From Psychrobacter jeotgali (GTDB lineage: Bacteria; Pseudomonadota; Gammaproteobacteria; Pseudomonadales; Moraxellaceae), in the NCBI RefSeq assembly GCF_904846315.1, contig NZ_CAJHAF010000001.1, positions 2,418,001-2,482,000 on the forward strand: a DNA stretch of 64,000 nucleotides, given 5' to 3'. A program made the position numbers and the translations under genes. Of the stretch, positions 18,602-27,832 are shown piece after piece (the stretch's first letter is position 1; every line of letters begins with the position of its first letter). The notes beneath the pieces were generated by a model. It did no database searches. It was given only the letters and a program-made list of their open reading frames with translations, and was not told the DNA's origin.

Positions 18602-19549
18602 TTAATGAATGGCGCGAGGAGTGTTAGGTTTGCCTAGAGCACATTCCAGCGCCTCCCGATCCCAATCACCGAGATTGGCAGCAGCCTCATAAGTTGATTG
18701 TAAAAACGCTATAAGCGTGGCATCTGGATCGTCGCTCGTTCTCACAGCATCATAAGGTAGCAAAAACTCTCCAAGGTCTTTATCAAACCTTGCCTCTACG
18801 GGTTCTACTTTTTGATCAGCAAAACCGTCTAGTCCTGGATAGGCGTAAGAATAGAACATCGCCTCATCCACACCGCTACCACCTGGCCAGAATCCTGCAG
18901 ACGATACCTCATGGCTATAAGCCTCTTGCGCAACTTCATCTGGCAAATTCGGAATACCTGCCGGATGCAGAGGTGCAAGACGACCCGAAAACCGTGTGAC
19001 AGCCAGATCGAACGAGCCCCAGAACAGATGCGATGGTGACACCTTTCCGATAAATCCAGAGCGAAAATGAGTAAATACTCGGTCAATCTGCAGTAAGGCA
19101 GTGTGGAAGTCGGCAACGGCATTAGATTTATAAGGTCGAGTCTTAGTATCTTGAGCAAAAGGCGTCGCATCTTCCAGCTCGTTCGGCTGTTCATGAATAT
19201 TAAAAGTCCCACCTACAGCTTCGACAATCGTTTTGGTTTGGGCATAGAAGTCGGCAACGCTCATGTCTTTGAGAGCAAATGCCTCTGAGCGTCCATCATC
19301 AGATATAGCCTGCAATGTATGATCACAAAAGTCGAGTGTCAGAGTGACATAGCGATCACCATCTGGAACGGTTCCTGTCGATAAACCTCGCGGTGTGACA
19401 TACAAGGTCGTATGCCAGGCATGATTAATCCACGGGGTATGCGATAATCGGTATTTACCAACGATTTGGCAGCATAGATGCAATAGTGTACAGGTCTCTT
19501 TCCAATCTTGATAAGGAATATCAGGCCAACTATCAGCTGTCTGTTTCAT
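18602..19549 (-). CDS. DUF5996 family protein
   Basis: A 315-residue protein that appears to match DUF5996 over its whole length: WPDIPYQDWKETCTLLH at the N-terminus, HTTLYVTPRGLSTG, SHLFWGSFDLAVTRFSGR and HEVSSAGFWPGGSGVDEAMF. Histidines and acidic residues recur in these blocks, but the function of the family is unknown. The ATG chosen has GGAG six bases upstream; two further in-frame ATGs lie 12 and 15 bases upstream. The gene is bracketed by a duplicated acuI tail (left) and intact acuI (right), so it was probably acquired. Confidence 0.82.
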   Translation of the reverse strand: MKQTADSWPDIPYQDWKETCTLLHLCCQIVGKYRLSHTPWINHAWHTTLYVTPRGLSTGTVPDGDRYVTLTLDFCDHTLQAISDDGRSEAFALKDMSVADFYAQTKTIVEAVGGTFNIHEQPNELEDATPFAQDTKTRPYKSNAVADFHTALLQIDRVFTHFRSGFIGKVSPSHLFWGSFDLAVTRFSGRLAPLHPAGIPNLPDEVAQEAYSHEVSSAGFWPGGSGVDEAMFYSYAYPGLDGFADQKVEPVEARFDKDLGEFLLPYDAVRTSDDPDATLIAFLQSTYEAAANLGDWDREALECALGKPNTPRAIH

Positions 19550-19683
19550 AAAGTGCTCCATCATTTAATATAGGACGTAACATTAAGCTTAATGTATACC
19601 GTAAAATGATCTTTAACTGGCTTTATTCCAAAGTAGGATTAAATTTAGCTGATTAATCCTTACCTATCTTCTAAACCAAAAAC

Positions 19684-20703
19684 CTAACCCCGCACATTCA
19701 CCACATAACGCCCCGTCACCTTATTCGCCATAAAGCGATCTAGGTACTCTGGCGTTTGCTCGAGGGTAATCTCTTCACAGTACTGCTCAAGATTTGGCAG
19801 TTTCATGTCGGTAGCGACACGCTCCCAAATAGCTTTTTTATCTGCTAATGGAATGAATACCGAATCGATACCCAGTAGCGACACCGCACGGGTGATAAAG
19901 GGCAATACCGTCATCGAAAACTCAGTTGAGGCTGCCAGACCACAGTTGGTCACTGCGCCGCCCGGCTGGGTTTGTTTAAGCAAATTAGCCAAGAAGTCGC
20001 CGCCCAAAGTGTCAATAGCATGTGCCCACTGCGGACGACCGACGGGTCTATCACCGACTTCATTGATAGTATCAGGGTTGCGCACTTCTTTAGCACCTAA
20101 CGATTTTAGATGATCAGCTTGCTCGCTCTTGCCGGAGAAGGCGATAACCTCAAAGCCTAAGTGATCTAAAATAGCGATGCTCATACTACCCACCCCGCCC
20201 GATGCACCGGTCACAGCTACTGGGCCATCTTCAGGTTTTGCGCCCATTTTCTCAAGCTTTTGCACGCTTAAAGCTGCAGTTAGCCCGCCTGTACCATAAA
20301 TCATCGCCTCTTTTAGGCTTAAAGCCTCAGGACGAGCTACTGCCCAGTCGGCTGGGATTGAGATCATTTGACCCAAACCACCATCGGTATCCATACCCAA
20401 ATCATAGCCAAAGATCACCACTTCTTGGCCTGCTTTAAAAGTACCAGACTTATCACTTACCACTACGCCTGCAGCATCGATACCGGGGGTGTGTGGGAAA
20501 TTTTTGCTAATCATTTTATTACCTGATGCCGACATCGCATCTTTGTAATTCAGCGAAGAGTAATGCACTTCAACCAGCAGATCGTTATCAGGTAAATCGC
20601 TGACACGGCGCTCCTGAATGCTTTTTTTAAACTCGCCCTCGCTAGTCTCTTCAACGACTAGCGCTTTAAAAGTTTTATCCTTATTATTTTCTGGACTGGA
20701 CAT
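19684..20703 (-). CDS. acuI: YhdH/AcuI-type MDR oxidoreductase (acryloyl-CoA reductase-like)
   Basis: A 339-residue NADPH-dependent medium-chain oxidoreductase of the YhdH/AcuI subgroup. Visible signatures are SSLNYKDAMSASGN, FPHTPGIDAAGVV, the nucleotide-binding VTGASGGVGSMSIAIL, and the C-terminal LEQYCEEITLEQTPEYLD. Characterised members reduce acryloyl-CoA (DMSP and 3-hydroxypropionate metabolism) or quinones; the symbol marks the subgroup, not a proven substrate. No zinc-ligand cysteines are seen. It is followed, 53 bp further upstream on the same strand, by another MDR gene. Its 3' end is duplicated beyond the DUF5996 gene. Confidence 0.85.
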   Translation of the reverse strand: MSSPENNKDKTFKALVVEETSEGEFKKSIQERRVSDLPDNDLLVEVHYSSLNYKDAMSASGNKMISKNFPHTPGIDAAGVVVSDKSGTFKAGQEVVIFGYDLGMDTDGGLGQMISIPADWAVARPEALSLKEAMIYGTGGLTAALSVQKLEKMGAKPEDGPVAVTGASGGVGSMSIAILDHLGFEVIAFSGKSEQADHLKSLGAKEVRNPDTINEVGDRPVGRPQWAHAIDTLGGDFLANLLKQTQPGGAVTNCGLAASTEFSMTVLPFITRAVSLLGIDSVFIPLADKKAIWERVATDMKLPNLEQYCEEITLEQTPEYLDRFMANKVTGRYVVNVRG

Positions 20704-20756
20704 TGTATTATTCCTTTTTTATTGCTGCTTTAATAAATTGGTTTTACATAAATAGT

Positions 20757-21737
20757 TTAAGGTTTAAGCAATATCTTACCTTTTTTGTCGGACTGTACAT
20801 CGTCAGAGACCGCTTTTTGGATATCGTCTAAATTATAAACGTCGCCAGTAGGCAGTTTTAGAGTGCCATTAGCTGCATTTTTAATCAGCTCTTTGGTTAA
20901 GCGCTGCATATCATCGCCGCTGATCTGTTGCATCATATCGCTGGCCCAAAAGCCCTTTACTTTGGTCAGATTAAAAATCAGGTGACTGGGATTTAACATA
21001 AGCGGCTGACCTGACACCGCACCCAACGAGGCCATCGAGCCGTATTTACCCAATAGCGACACCAGCTCGCCACCAGATTTACCGCCTACCGCATCGACTG
21101 CGCCGCTGATTTCAGCGTCACCAACGATTTTCTTCACTTGCTCTTTCCAATCGTCATTATCGGTGACCACATTATTTTCAGTAATACCTAAATCGATCAG
21201 CTCTTGTTCCGACTCTTTACTGCGCACTAAATTAATGGTGTTAATATTACGAGTGGGAGCGAGCATTGCCATAGATTCACCAACCGCACCGTTGGCAGCG
21301 TTTTGAATGATCCATTGACCGGGTTCAATGTTTAAAAACTCCATCAGCAGCAGAGCACTCATGGGCATAGCGATCAATTGGGCCGCCATTTCATCATCGA
21401 TAGTATCTGGTATTGGAATAAGTTTTGAAGCGGGTGCAATAAAATAATCCGCCCACGTGCCTTGTACGCCTGAGACTACGACACGCTGACCTTTTTCAAA
21501 ACCTTCTACGTCTTTTCCAAGCGTATCAATCACACCTACCGCTTCAGAGCCGCCAGTAGCGGGCAAGTCAGGTTTATTGCCGTATTCACCTTTGATGGTC
21601 ACCAGGTCGTGGTTATGAATAGAAGATAGAATGGTTTTGATACGGACTTCATGATCTTTAGGTTCTGGAGTCGCGCTGTCGCTGATGCTTAAGACTTCTG
21701 AGGGGGTGCCAAAAGTGTTATAAGTTGCAGTACGCAT
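20757..21737 (-). CDS. Zinc-independent MDR oxidoreductase, paralogue A
   Basis: A 326-residue medium-chain dehydrogenase/reductase resembling trans-2-enoyl-CoA reductase or quinone oxidoreductase types. It has SSIHNHDLVTIKGEYG, the GGSEAVGVID block, QNAANGAVGESMAML as the NADPH-binding region, and GAVDAVGGKSGGEL. It is strikingly similar along its whole length to the gene at 22670-23647, so the two are probably an old tandem duplication now separated by a DUF2058 gene. An AAGGAA site precedes the start. It may be co-transcribed with acuI. Confidence 0.83.
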   Translation of the reverse strand: MRTATYNTFGTPSEVLSISDSATPEPKDHEVRIKTILSSIHNHDLVTIKGEYGNKPDLPATGGSEAVGVIDTLGKDVEGFEKGQRVVVSGVQGTWADYFIAPASKLIPIPDTIDDEMAAQLIAMPMSALLLMEFLNIEPGQWIIQNAANGAVGESMAMLAPTRNINTINLVRSKESEQELIDLGITENNVVTDNDDWKEQVKKIVGDAEISGAVDAVGGKSGGELVSLLGKYGSMASLGAVSGQPLMLNPSHLIFNLTKVKGFWASDMMQQISGDDMQRLTKELIKNAANGTLKLPTGDVYNLDDIQKAVSDDVQSDKKGKILLKP

Positions 21738-22093
21738 GAGAATTTCCTTTATTTATTTTTTAGGTGGATAGATAAAAGTGAGAGATTATGTCTGATGGTT
21801 AGGGTTATTCTGATAGTTATTGTTATTTTGCTATCATTATTATTGTTATTAAATGAATAAACTCATCAATCAATAGCCTTTCACCATAACAAGCCAACCT
21901 TAGCCACTGCAAGATTACTTTGGTTACCTAAAGTTGTTGCTTACTTAGAATTGTAAAGGGATTATGATTTACTTACACATGCTTAGCGGTTTTATCTTTG
22001 AGGTTAAGAGGGTTGTTTTGGGCCATAAAAAAGCAATGATAGCGTGCCTTTATGGAGGGCTATCACTGCTTAGTAAGCTAAACTAGAATTAGG
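21738..22093. other. Intergenic region between MDR paralogue A and the DUF2058 gene
   Basis: About 355 bp containing the MDR promoter and the DUF2058 terminator. TTATT-type simple repeats occur near 21810-21855. No gene was recognised. Confidence 0.55.
22026..22071 (-). terminator. Terminator of the DUF2058 gene
   Basis: Stem AAGCAATGATAGC / GCTATCACTGCTT (one mismatch) with a 15-base loop. On the minus strand it is followed by a run of T. Confidence 0.8.
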
Positions 22094-22627
22094 CTACCAC
22101 ATCAAGTCATCAGGGATCACGTAAGCGGCGTAAGGATCGTCTTCTGCCAGCTCGGTCTCTGACTTGTTCTTCGATTCGACGATAAAACCTTCTTGCTTTT
22201 CATTAATACGATCCGCCAAAGGGTAAGGGAGTAGAGCATAACCGTCTTCTAAACGGGCAATAACCACATGACCGGCGACGATTTGATCGTAGAGCTTTTG
22301 GGTGATATAAATTTTCTTGATTTTGGAGTCATCAACAAACTGGTAGGTGATATCACCTGCGGTATCAGTAATCTGATGCTGCTTAATCATTTGAATGATA
22401 TTGGCTTTTAAAGTCTTTTCTTCCAGCAGTCGCTGCTTTTCTTGATTAAGCTGTTGATCTTTTTCTACTCTTTTTGCTTGCGCTTCTGCCAAGGCTTTTT
22501 TGGCTTCTATATCTTCAGAGTCGCCAACACGCTTGGCATGCTTCGCTTGCTTGTTTATTTTTTTAGCTTTTTTACTGTCCACCAGTCCTGCTTTTAGCAG
22601 CTGCGCTTGTAGGGCGTTTTTGGCCAT
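22094..22627 (-). CDS. DUF2058 domain protein
   Basis: A 177-residue soluble protein. Residues 1-75 are lysine/alanine/glutamate-rich and probably helical (MAKNALQAQLLKAGLVDSKKAKK). The remainder contains the DUF2058 segments TYQFVDDSKIKKIYIT and VIARLEDGYALLP, and it ends in a short acidic tail. Family members such as E. coli YaiL are described as nucleic-acid or nucleoprotein-associated without a settled role. It has its own terminator and an AGGTGA ribosome site. It separates the two most similar MDR paralogues, with no obvious functional link. Confidence 0.85.
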   Translation of the reverse strand: MAKNALQAQLLKAGLVDSKKAKKINKQAKHAKRVGDSEDIEAKKALAEAQAKRVEKDQQLNQEKQRLLEEKTLKANIIQMIKQHQITDTAGDITYQFVDDSKIKKIYITQKLYDQIVAGHVVIARLEDGYALLPYPLADRINEKQEGFIVESKNKSETELAEDDPYAAYVIPDDLMW

Positions 22628-22669
22628 AATGAAATCACCTATATTGATAACATCTATATTAATATTAAA

Positions 22670-23647
22670 CTAAGGCTTTAATAATACCTTGCCTCTCTTA
22701 CCTGCTTGTAGTTTACCATCGACCGCTTCAACAATATCAGCCAAATCAAAAACCCCTTCCACAGGTAGTTTAAGCTTGCCGCTAGTGGCGCAGTCAACCA
22801 GCTCATCAATCAGACGCTGCTTATTCTCCACGCTCATCTCTTGGCTAAGCTTACTGCCCCAAAAGCCTTTCATCACCGCTTGCTTAAAGATCATGTGGGT
22901 GGGGTTGACCACCATCGGCTTGCCTGACATTGCGCCAAAGACTGCAAGCATGCCGCCATGGCCAAGCAGTGATAGCAGATCACCGCCATTCTCGCCGCCT
23001 ACTGAATCAACGGCGGCGCTGATTTTATCCTCACCTAAGATCGCTTTAACCTGATCTTTCCAGTCCTCATCCGAGCTATCGACATTGTTTTTAATGCCCA
23101 AATCTTCTAGCTCTTTTAGAGCGTCCTGACTGCGTACTACATTGATGGTATTAACGCCACGCGCTGCTGCCAGCATAGCCAGCGACTTACCAACTGCGCC
23201 GTTAGCAGCGTTATGAATAATCCATTGACCGCTCTCGACTTCTAAGAATTCAAGCAGCATTAGAGCGCTGAGCGGCATAGCGATAAGCTGGGCTGCCAAT
23301 TCATCATCTAAACTCTCTGGAATCGGAAAAATCATGTGAGCAGGAGCAGTAAAATACTCCGCCCATGTCGCCTGTACGCTAGCGGCTGCCACTCGTTGAC
23401 CAACTTTTAGGTCTTTGACCTCACTACCGACCGCATCGACAACGCCGAACGCCTCACTACCGGCTATCGCTGGCAGTTCAGGCTTAAAGCCGTATTTGCC
23501 GCGAATGGTTAATAGGTCATGGTTATGAATAGAAGCGAGTACGGTTTTGACTCGGACTTCATCAGCCTGGGGTTCGGGGATAGGACGATCGCCTAAGCTT
23601 AACACTTCTGTGGGTCGACCAAAATGATCATAAGTGGCGCTGCGCAT
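22670..23647 (-). CDS. Zinc-independent MDR oxidoreductase, paralogue B
   Basis: A 325-residue close relative of the gene at 20757-21737. It shares SIHNHDLLTIRGKYG, GSEAFGVVDAVG, HNAANGAVGKSLAML and AVDSVGGENGGDL at the same places. NADPH binding through the AANGAVG loop is expected; reduction of an enoyl-CoA or quinone is the family role. The start follows AAGGAA. It lies 42 bp upstream of the DUF2058 gene on the same strand, so the two may be co-transcribed. Confidence 0.83.
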   Translation of the reverse strand: MRSATYDHFGRPTEVLSLGDRPIPEPQADEVRVKTVLASIHNHDLLTIRGKYGFKPELPAIAGSEAFGVVDAVGSEVKDLKVGQRVAAASVQATWAEYFTAPAHMIFPIPESLDDELAAQLIAMPLSALMLLEFLEVESGQWIIHNAANGAVGKSLAMLAAARGVNTINVVRSQDALKELEDLGIKNNVDSSDEDWKDQVKAILGEDKISAAVDSVGGENGGDLLSLLGHGGMLAVFGAMSGKPMVVNPTHMIFKQAVMKGFWGSKLSQEMSVENKQRLIDELVDCATSGKLKLPVEGVFDLADIVEAVDGKLQAGKRGKVLLKP

Positions 23648-23842
23648 AATGTATTCCTTTATCTATTGTTCGAAATAACTTTGATTGTTATTGAATATCG
23701 GCATCTAAAGTAGCATTGTCGATGCATCATTGACAATGCTACTTTGGCTAAACAGTTTTGACTAAGCCCTGTTACACAATTCTTAAGCTAGGATTTTATA
23801 ATCGTAGCTTTTTATAGTTCAAGACTAATAACCATGTTTTAA

Positions 23843-24784
23843 CTACACTTTAACTATAGCTTTACCCACTGTCCGATTGGACTCAACTTGACGATGAGCG
23901 TCTGCTAAGTTTGCAAAAACAAAGGTTTTGGAAACGTGTGGTTTTAGCGTACCATTCTCTAACATTTTCTTTAGAGTCTGCATATCATCGCCGCTTGAGG
24001 TCACATTAAAAAATGAGACAGCGATATCATGTTGCTTGGCATAGTCTTTAGCTTTGTCAGAGAATTCAGGGGTAGGCAAAGAGATGATGGATTTGCCATC
24101 TTTAGTCACTCGCAATGATTTCTCCAGCACTTCGCCGCCAATGGCATCCAACACGAAGTCAAGATTGGAGACCATCTCCTCAAAGTCTTGGGTTTTATAG
24201 TCAATGTGTTCATCTGCGCCCAAGGACAGCACAAAGTCTCTATTATCAGCAGAGGAAGTGGAGATCACATAAGCGCCAAGCTCTTTGGCAATCTGTACAG
24301 CGAAATGACCAACCCCGCCCGAGCCTGCATGTATCAGTACTTTGTCGCCCGCTTTGATTCTAGGCTCTAGCACTTGTAGAGCAGTCAATGCGGCAAGCGT
24401 CGTCGCGCCCGCTTCTTCAAAAGAGATATTAGCAGGAATCTTGGCCAGCTGCGCCGCTGGGGCGGTTAAATACTCAGCGTAAGCATTACCATGGCCTGGG
24501 AAGTTAATCAGTCCGAATACTTTATCACCTTCTGCAAAGTCAGTGACCTCTTGACCAACCTTAGTAACCACGCCGGCAATATCCCAGCCTAAGATCAGCG
24601 GCCTGTCGGTACCATAAACTTGATCTAGCAGTTTGGGGAGCTCACGTATCTTGACGTCGACAGGGTTGATGCTAATGGCTTTGGTTTCAATGAGCACTTC
24701 ATCGGCTTTGGGCGTAGGTTTATCAATCTCCGTTAAAATAAGATGATCAACGCCACCTGCTTTATGGAGTAAATAGGCTTGCAT
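23843..24784 (-). CDS. NADP-dependent MDR oxidoreductase (quinone oxidoreductase-like)
   Basis: A 313-residue MDR of a different subgroup from paralogues A and B. It carries SINPVDVKIRE, GWDIAGVVTKVG, GDKVLIHAGSGGVGHFAVQIAKELGA (nucleotide-binding glycines) and FVLDAIGGEVLEKSL. Such proteins reduce quinones or activated alkenes with NADPH and often respond to oxidative or electrophile stress. A strong AAGGAG site lies six bases before the ATG. It is the fourth MDR gene on one strand within 5.1 kb. Confidence 0.85.
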   Translation of the reverse strand: MQAYLLHKAGGVDHLILTEIDKPTPKADEVLIETKAISINPVDVKIRELPKLLDQVYGTDRPLILGWDIAGVVTKVGQEVTDFAEGDKVFGLINFPGHGNAYAEYLTAPAAQLAKIPANISFEEAGATTLAALTALQVLEPRIKAGDKVLIHAGSGGVGHFAVQIAKELGAYVISTSSADNRDFVLSLGADEHIDYKTQDFEEMVSNLDFVLDAIGGEVLEKSLRVTKDGKSIISLPTPEFSDKAKDYAKQHDIAVSFFNVTSSGDDMQTLKKMLENGTLKPHVSKTFVFANLADAHRQVESNRTVGKAIVKV

Positions 24785-24952
24785 AAAGGTCTCCTTTATT
24801 CTTAATTATAAAATAACTAAGGATTACTTTACCAAGTCGCTTTGAGTGCTCGCAAGGCGACTTTAGTTACCTCATGTTGTTAATTGCTTTGGTTGTTAAT
24901 TACTTTTGCTAAGGCAATGGTTAATATTGAACGCTTTTTCTTTTAAGGTTAA

Positions 24953-25546
24953 TTATTTAGCTTCAATCATTATAAAATTACCATCAACCATAGCAGTCAA
25001 TAACGGCTCACCTTTATCATTAACCCGAAACCGTCCATATTCTGCTGCTTCGAAAGCCTCGGCTTGTCCTTCTTGAAAGAAAAAAGCATTGGTGGCCAGC
25101 CTCATCGAGCCATTACGAATACGGTAATAGAGTGCCATTTGGTTAATGGCTAAGGTATCCGGTTTGTCATCGGCCAAAGCTACAAATTGTCCGATACTAT
25201 TATCGTCTAAAACGATGATGATGTAACCTTCGCTATTGATGGGATAGCTGCCAGGATCTTTATTTAAAGCGGCAAACACCTCATCTTCTAGCGCATAGCG
25301 TAGCGCCATATAATCACCTTGTATAAATCCACGTGGATCCACCGGAGCAAGCGCTAATAATACTGTCTCACCGGTCGCTAAATGGGTTTCGTATTTTGCG
25401 ACATTGACGGTCATTACTGCTATTACCAATAGTAATCCTAGTAAGGCAATGCTGATGTTGACCGTACGCTTTTGCCACCACCGTAAGGACTTATCGGATG
25501 GTTTTTGTACGTTTGGTCTATAATTTTTATTATTCATAGCACTCAT
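24953..25546 (-). CDS. GDYXXLXY domain protein
   Basis: A 197-residue protein with one N-terminal membrane helix (residues about 30-50) and an extracytoplasmic remainder. It contains the naming motif in QGDYMALRYAL, followed by LDDNSIGQFVAL and RFRVNDKGEPLLTAMVDGNF. The ATG overlaps the stop of the DUF4401 gene as ATGA and has AGGAG eight bases upstream. The trio DUF2157-DUF4401-GDYXXLXY is a recurrent operon whose products probably form a membrane complex; the function is unknown. Confidence 0.88.
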   Translation of the reverse strand: MSAMNNKNYRPNVQKPSDKSLRWWQKRTVNISIALLGLLLVIAVMTVNVAKYETHLATGETVLLALAPVDPRGFIQGDYMALRYALEDEVFAALNKDPGSYPINSEGYIIIVLDDNSIGQFVALADDKPDTLAINQMALYYRIRNGSMRLATNAFFFQEGQAEAFEAAEYGRFRVNDKGEPLLTAMVDGNFIMIEAK

Positions 25547-26691
25547 AATAGGCGCTCCTGAATATCGCTAGTCGCTTTGTCAAAATAGGATTTAATCACT
25601 AACCAGCGTATCAATAGCAGGCAGCTACCAATGATCATCATAGAAGCGGATTTAACCAGCAACGAAGTATCGAGCTGATAGTAATACCAAAAGATGTAGC
25701 TGACCAAAGCAAAAATACCGAGACCTAGCAACACCCGCTGACTGTTGGCCGTTGCAATAATAATCACGAGGCTGGTGGCCAATAATCCCGAGACATACAC
25801 TGACATAAATCCCAGTAGGGTTATGGCGCAGACGATGATAATACCGACCTGCGATAGTAATTTGACCGAGTAGCGTTGCATAATAATCGACATAGCAAAG
25901 AGGCTGGCGAGAGTGAGCAGTCCTTGGGCTAGATAGTAATTATAATCAAAATTTTGCTCATAGCCATCAAAGCTGCGCCCGTATTCGGCGGCTATGAAAT
26001 AGACCGAAACGCCCAGCAACACAATGGCACTAGCATAAGCTACAGCCTTAGTAATATCGCTCGCCTGTGGCAACCAACGAGCAGGCAAGCGCTGCAATAA
26101 CTGATAACGTCGCAAGTTGGCGACGATAGTGATCAGTGCTAGCAGTCCCAAACTAACCTCGGACAGCTGATAATAACTGAGCAAATAAACGACAGCGCTC
26201 AGCACTATTACGCCGTTTAATAGTCGATACATAAAGTTGGGTACGATGAGTAGCATATAGCTTTGAATCAGCAAAAACACCCAAACCCCTAAAGGCGGCT
26301 CAATCTCACTACTAAGCAAAGCAAACATGATATATAGCTGGCCGGTAACACTTATAGTAAAAGCTAAGCTGCTTAAAAATATCCTGCGCTGAGTATGGAG
26401 GTTGTAAAATAGCCAAAAGCCACTAGCGCTTAATAATAATCCAATGCTAAATAGTGCCGTAGCACTATCTAGAGCGCCTGTTTGCTCTAATACTAAGGTT
26501 AGAAACCCAACAAACAATAGGCTGGCAAGTAAGCCACTAAAGCCAAAAAATAAAGTGATAAACCAAGGGCTATCTTCATCGAAATTATTATCTATAGTGC
26601 TGGCATCTATAGTGCTGTTATCTATAAAACCTAGACGTTGAAGGGTAGCAAATGTGTGCTTACGATCATGATTAGTCGTTATATCATTCAT
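25543..26691 (-). CDS. DUF4401 multi-spanning membrane protein
   Basis: A 382-residue polytopic membrane protein with about ten to twelve hydrophobic helices after a 45-residue polar N-terminus. The region SPWFITLFFGFSGLLASLLF fits the DUF4401 start of the membrane part. The chosen ATG has GAGG eight bases upstream and overlaps the stop of the DUF2157 gene by eight bases (ATGAATGA); the more upstream GTG lies inside that ribosome site. A short STID repeat occurs at the N-terminus. No substrate can be inferred. Confidence 0.85.
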   Translation of the reverse strand: MNDITTNHDRKHTFATLQRLGFIDNSTIDASTIDNNFDEDSPWFITLFFGFSGLLASLLFVGFLTLVLEQTGALDSATALFSIGLLLSASGFWLFYNLHTQRRIFLSSLAFTISVTGQLYIMFALLSSEIEPPLGVWVFLLIQSYMLLIVPNFMYRLLNGVIVLSAVVYLLSYYQLSEVSLGLLALITIVANLRRYQLLQRLPARWLPQASDITKAVAYASAIVLLGVSVYFIAAEYGRSFDGYEQNFDYNYYLAQGLLTLASLFAMSIIMQRYSVKLLSQVGIIIVCAITLLGFMSVYVSGLLATSLVIIIATANSQRVLLGLGIFALVSYIFWYYYQLDTSLLVKSASMMIIGSCLLLIRWLVIKSYFDKATSDIQERLL

Positions 26692-27730
26692 AATCAGCAC
26701 CTCGATGGCTAGGGCAATCAGCGCTTATCCGATCTGAATTTGCCACTTTACGCAACCAAACGACAGCTACCGAACTCATCGCCAACAATAATAAGGTAAG
26801 CGCTAAAAACCCACCTGCTTGCCAATCTTCTAGCAGCAGCCTACTGGCCCAAAACATCACCACCGTGATGATAGAAAAACATAAATAGGTCAGCATCAGC
26901 ACATCAACTTGCTGTAAATAAAAGCACCAATATATAAATCCGCACCAACTCGCCCATAATGCAAGGGAGAGCAGGGTGGTTAATAAATAACCGTTGTCAA
27001 AGACAGTAACGATCGCTAAATGGGTAGCAAAATAAGTGCTTAGCAGGCCAACAATATAGGTGCTCCAGTGCAAGCTGGTTTTTGTATCAATGAGGGGTTT
27101 TTTATGAGGCTTCTCTAGGGTAATGAGCCATAAATTAAGCGCCGCAAAATTTGCTAAGGCGAGGATGGCTACCCGAAAGAGGTCTTGATAAGGATAGCTG
27201 ATAAAGGAGAGGTCAGCGACAGCTAAGTACAGTAGCAAGCTGGCGTTAACAAGTCCCAGCCACAGTAGCCACAGTGCGGAAAAGCGGGCAATCAATACCC
27301 AAGGAATAATCAATAACGCCCAGCTAAAGAATAGCTGCCAAGTATCTGCACCAGTCTGATAGACTTGCCCGAATAGTGCCAGCAAGCTACCGGTAATCAC
27401 ACTGGAAATCAGTAGTAATAACTGTCTGATAAACTTAAAACGTCGCCGAAAAGACAGCGCTACATAGAGCGCAAGAGTCAAAACTAACGCCACTTCGACC
27501 AAGGCAAACTTACCCATTTTACCTAGATATTGCCAGTTATAAGCGACAAAGAAAACCAGGGACAATAACAGCGTTACCGTACCAATAATCAGCAGTAATC
27601 GGTCAAAAAATATCAGCCAAGTCTGCTTGGTAGGATAAACCTCTAGATGAGTCGCTGCCGCCTCTGCGTGCTCAAGGGGAAGGCTGCCTTGATCGAGTAA
27701 TTGCTCGATAGTACGCCGTGCTTGGGTCAT
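26684..27730 (-). CDS. DUF2157 membrane protein
   Basis: A 348-residue protein. A cytoplasmic helix-rich N-terminus (TIEQLLDQGSLPLEHAEAAATHL, the DUF2157 region) leads into about ten membrane helices. It is the first gene of the overlapping trio and follows an AGAGGT ribosome site. The DUF2157 N-terminal region is thought to be an interaction module. All three genes overlap by 4-8 bases, which implies translational coupling and fixed stoichiometry. Confidence 0.87.
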   Translation of the reverse strand: MTQARRTIEQLLDQGSLPLEHAEAAATHLEVYPTKQTWLIFFDRLLLIIGTVTLLLSLVFFVAYNWQYLGKMGKFALVEVALVLTLALYVALSFRRRFKFIRQLLLLISSVITGSLLALFGQVYQTGADTWQLFFSWALLIIPWVLIARFSALWLLWLGLVNASLLLYLAVADLSFISYPYQDLFRVAILALANFAALNLWLITLEKPHKKPLIDTKTSLHWSTYIVGLLSTYFATHLAIVTVFDNGYLLTTLLSLALWASWCGFIYWCFYLQQVDVLMLTYLCFSIITVVMFWASRLLLEDWQAGGFLALTLLLLAMSSVAVVWLRKVANSDRISADCPSHRGADYE

Positions 27731-27832
27731 TTTGACCTCTACATAAAAACAGTCTGTAGCTTATCTTAGCGGTTTTTAGGTAGAGACGATACTAAAGTTT
27801 GTAGGACTAGGATTGCTCACATTGGTTGTTTA

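Noticed and set aside
16143..19564. Prophage or integrative element with integrase and att sites
   Set aside because: No integrase, tRNA target or phage structural gene is present. The only flanking repeat is the acuI tail, which fits homologous recombination.
21800..21860. TTATT-rich stretch as a microsatellite of regulatory interest
   Set aside because: The units are irregular and look like ordinary AT-rich spacer.
22250..22300. Possible rearrangement of MDR paralogues with a transposase remnant near DUF2058
   Set aside because: The intervening gene is a complete DUF2058 protein with its own terminator, and no transposase or inverted ends were seen.
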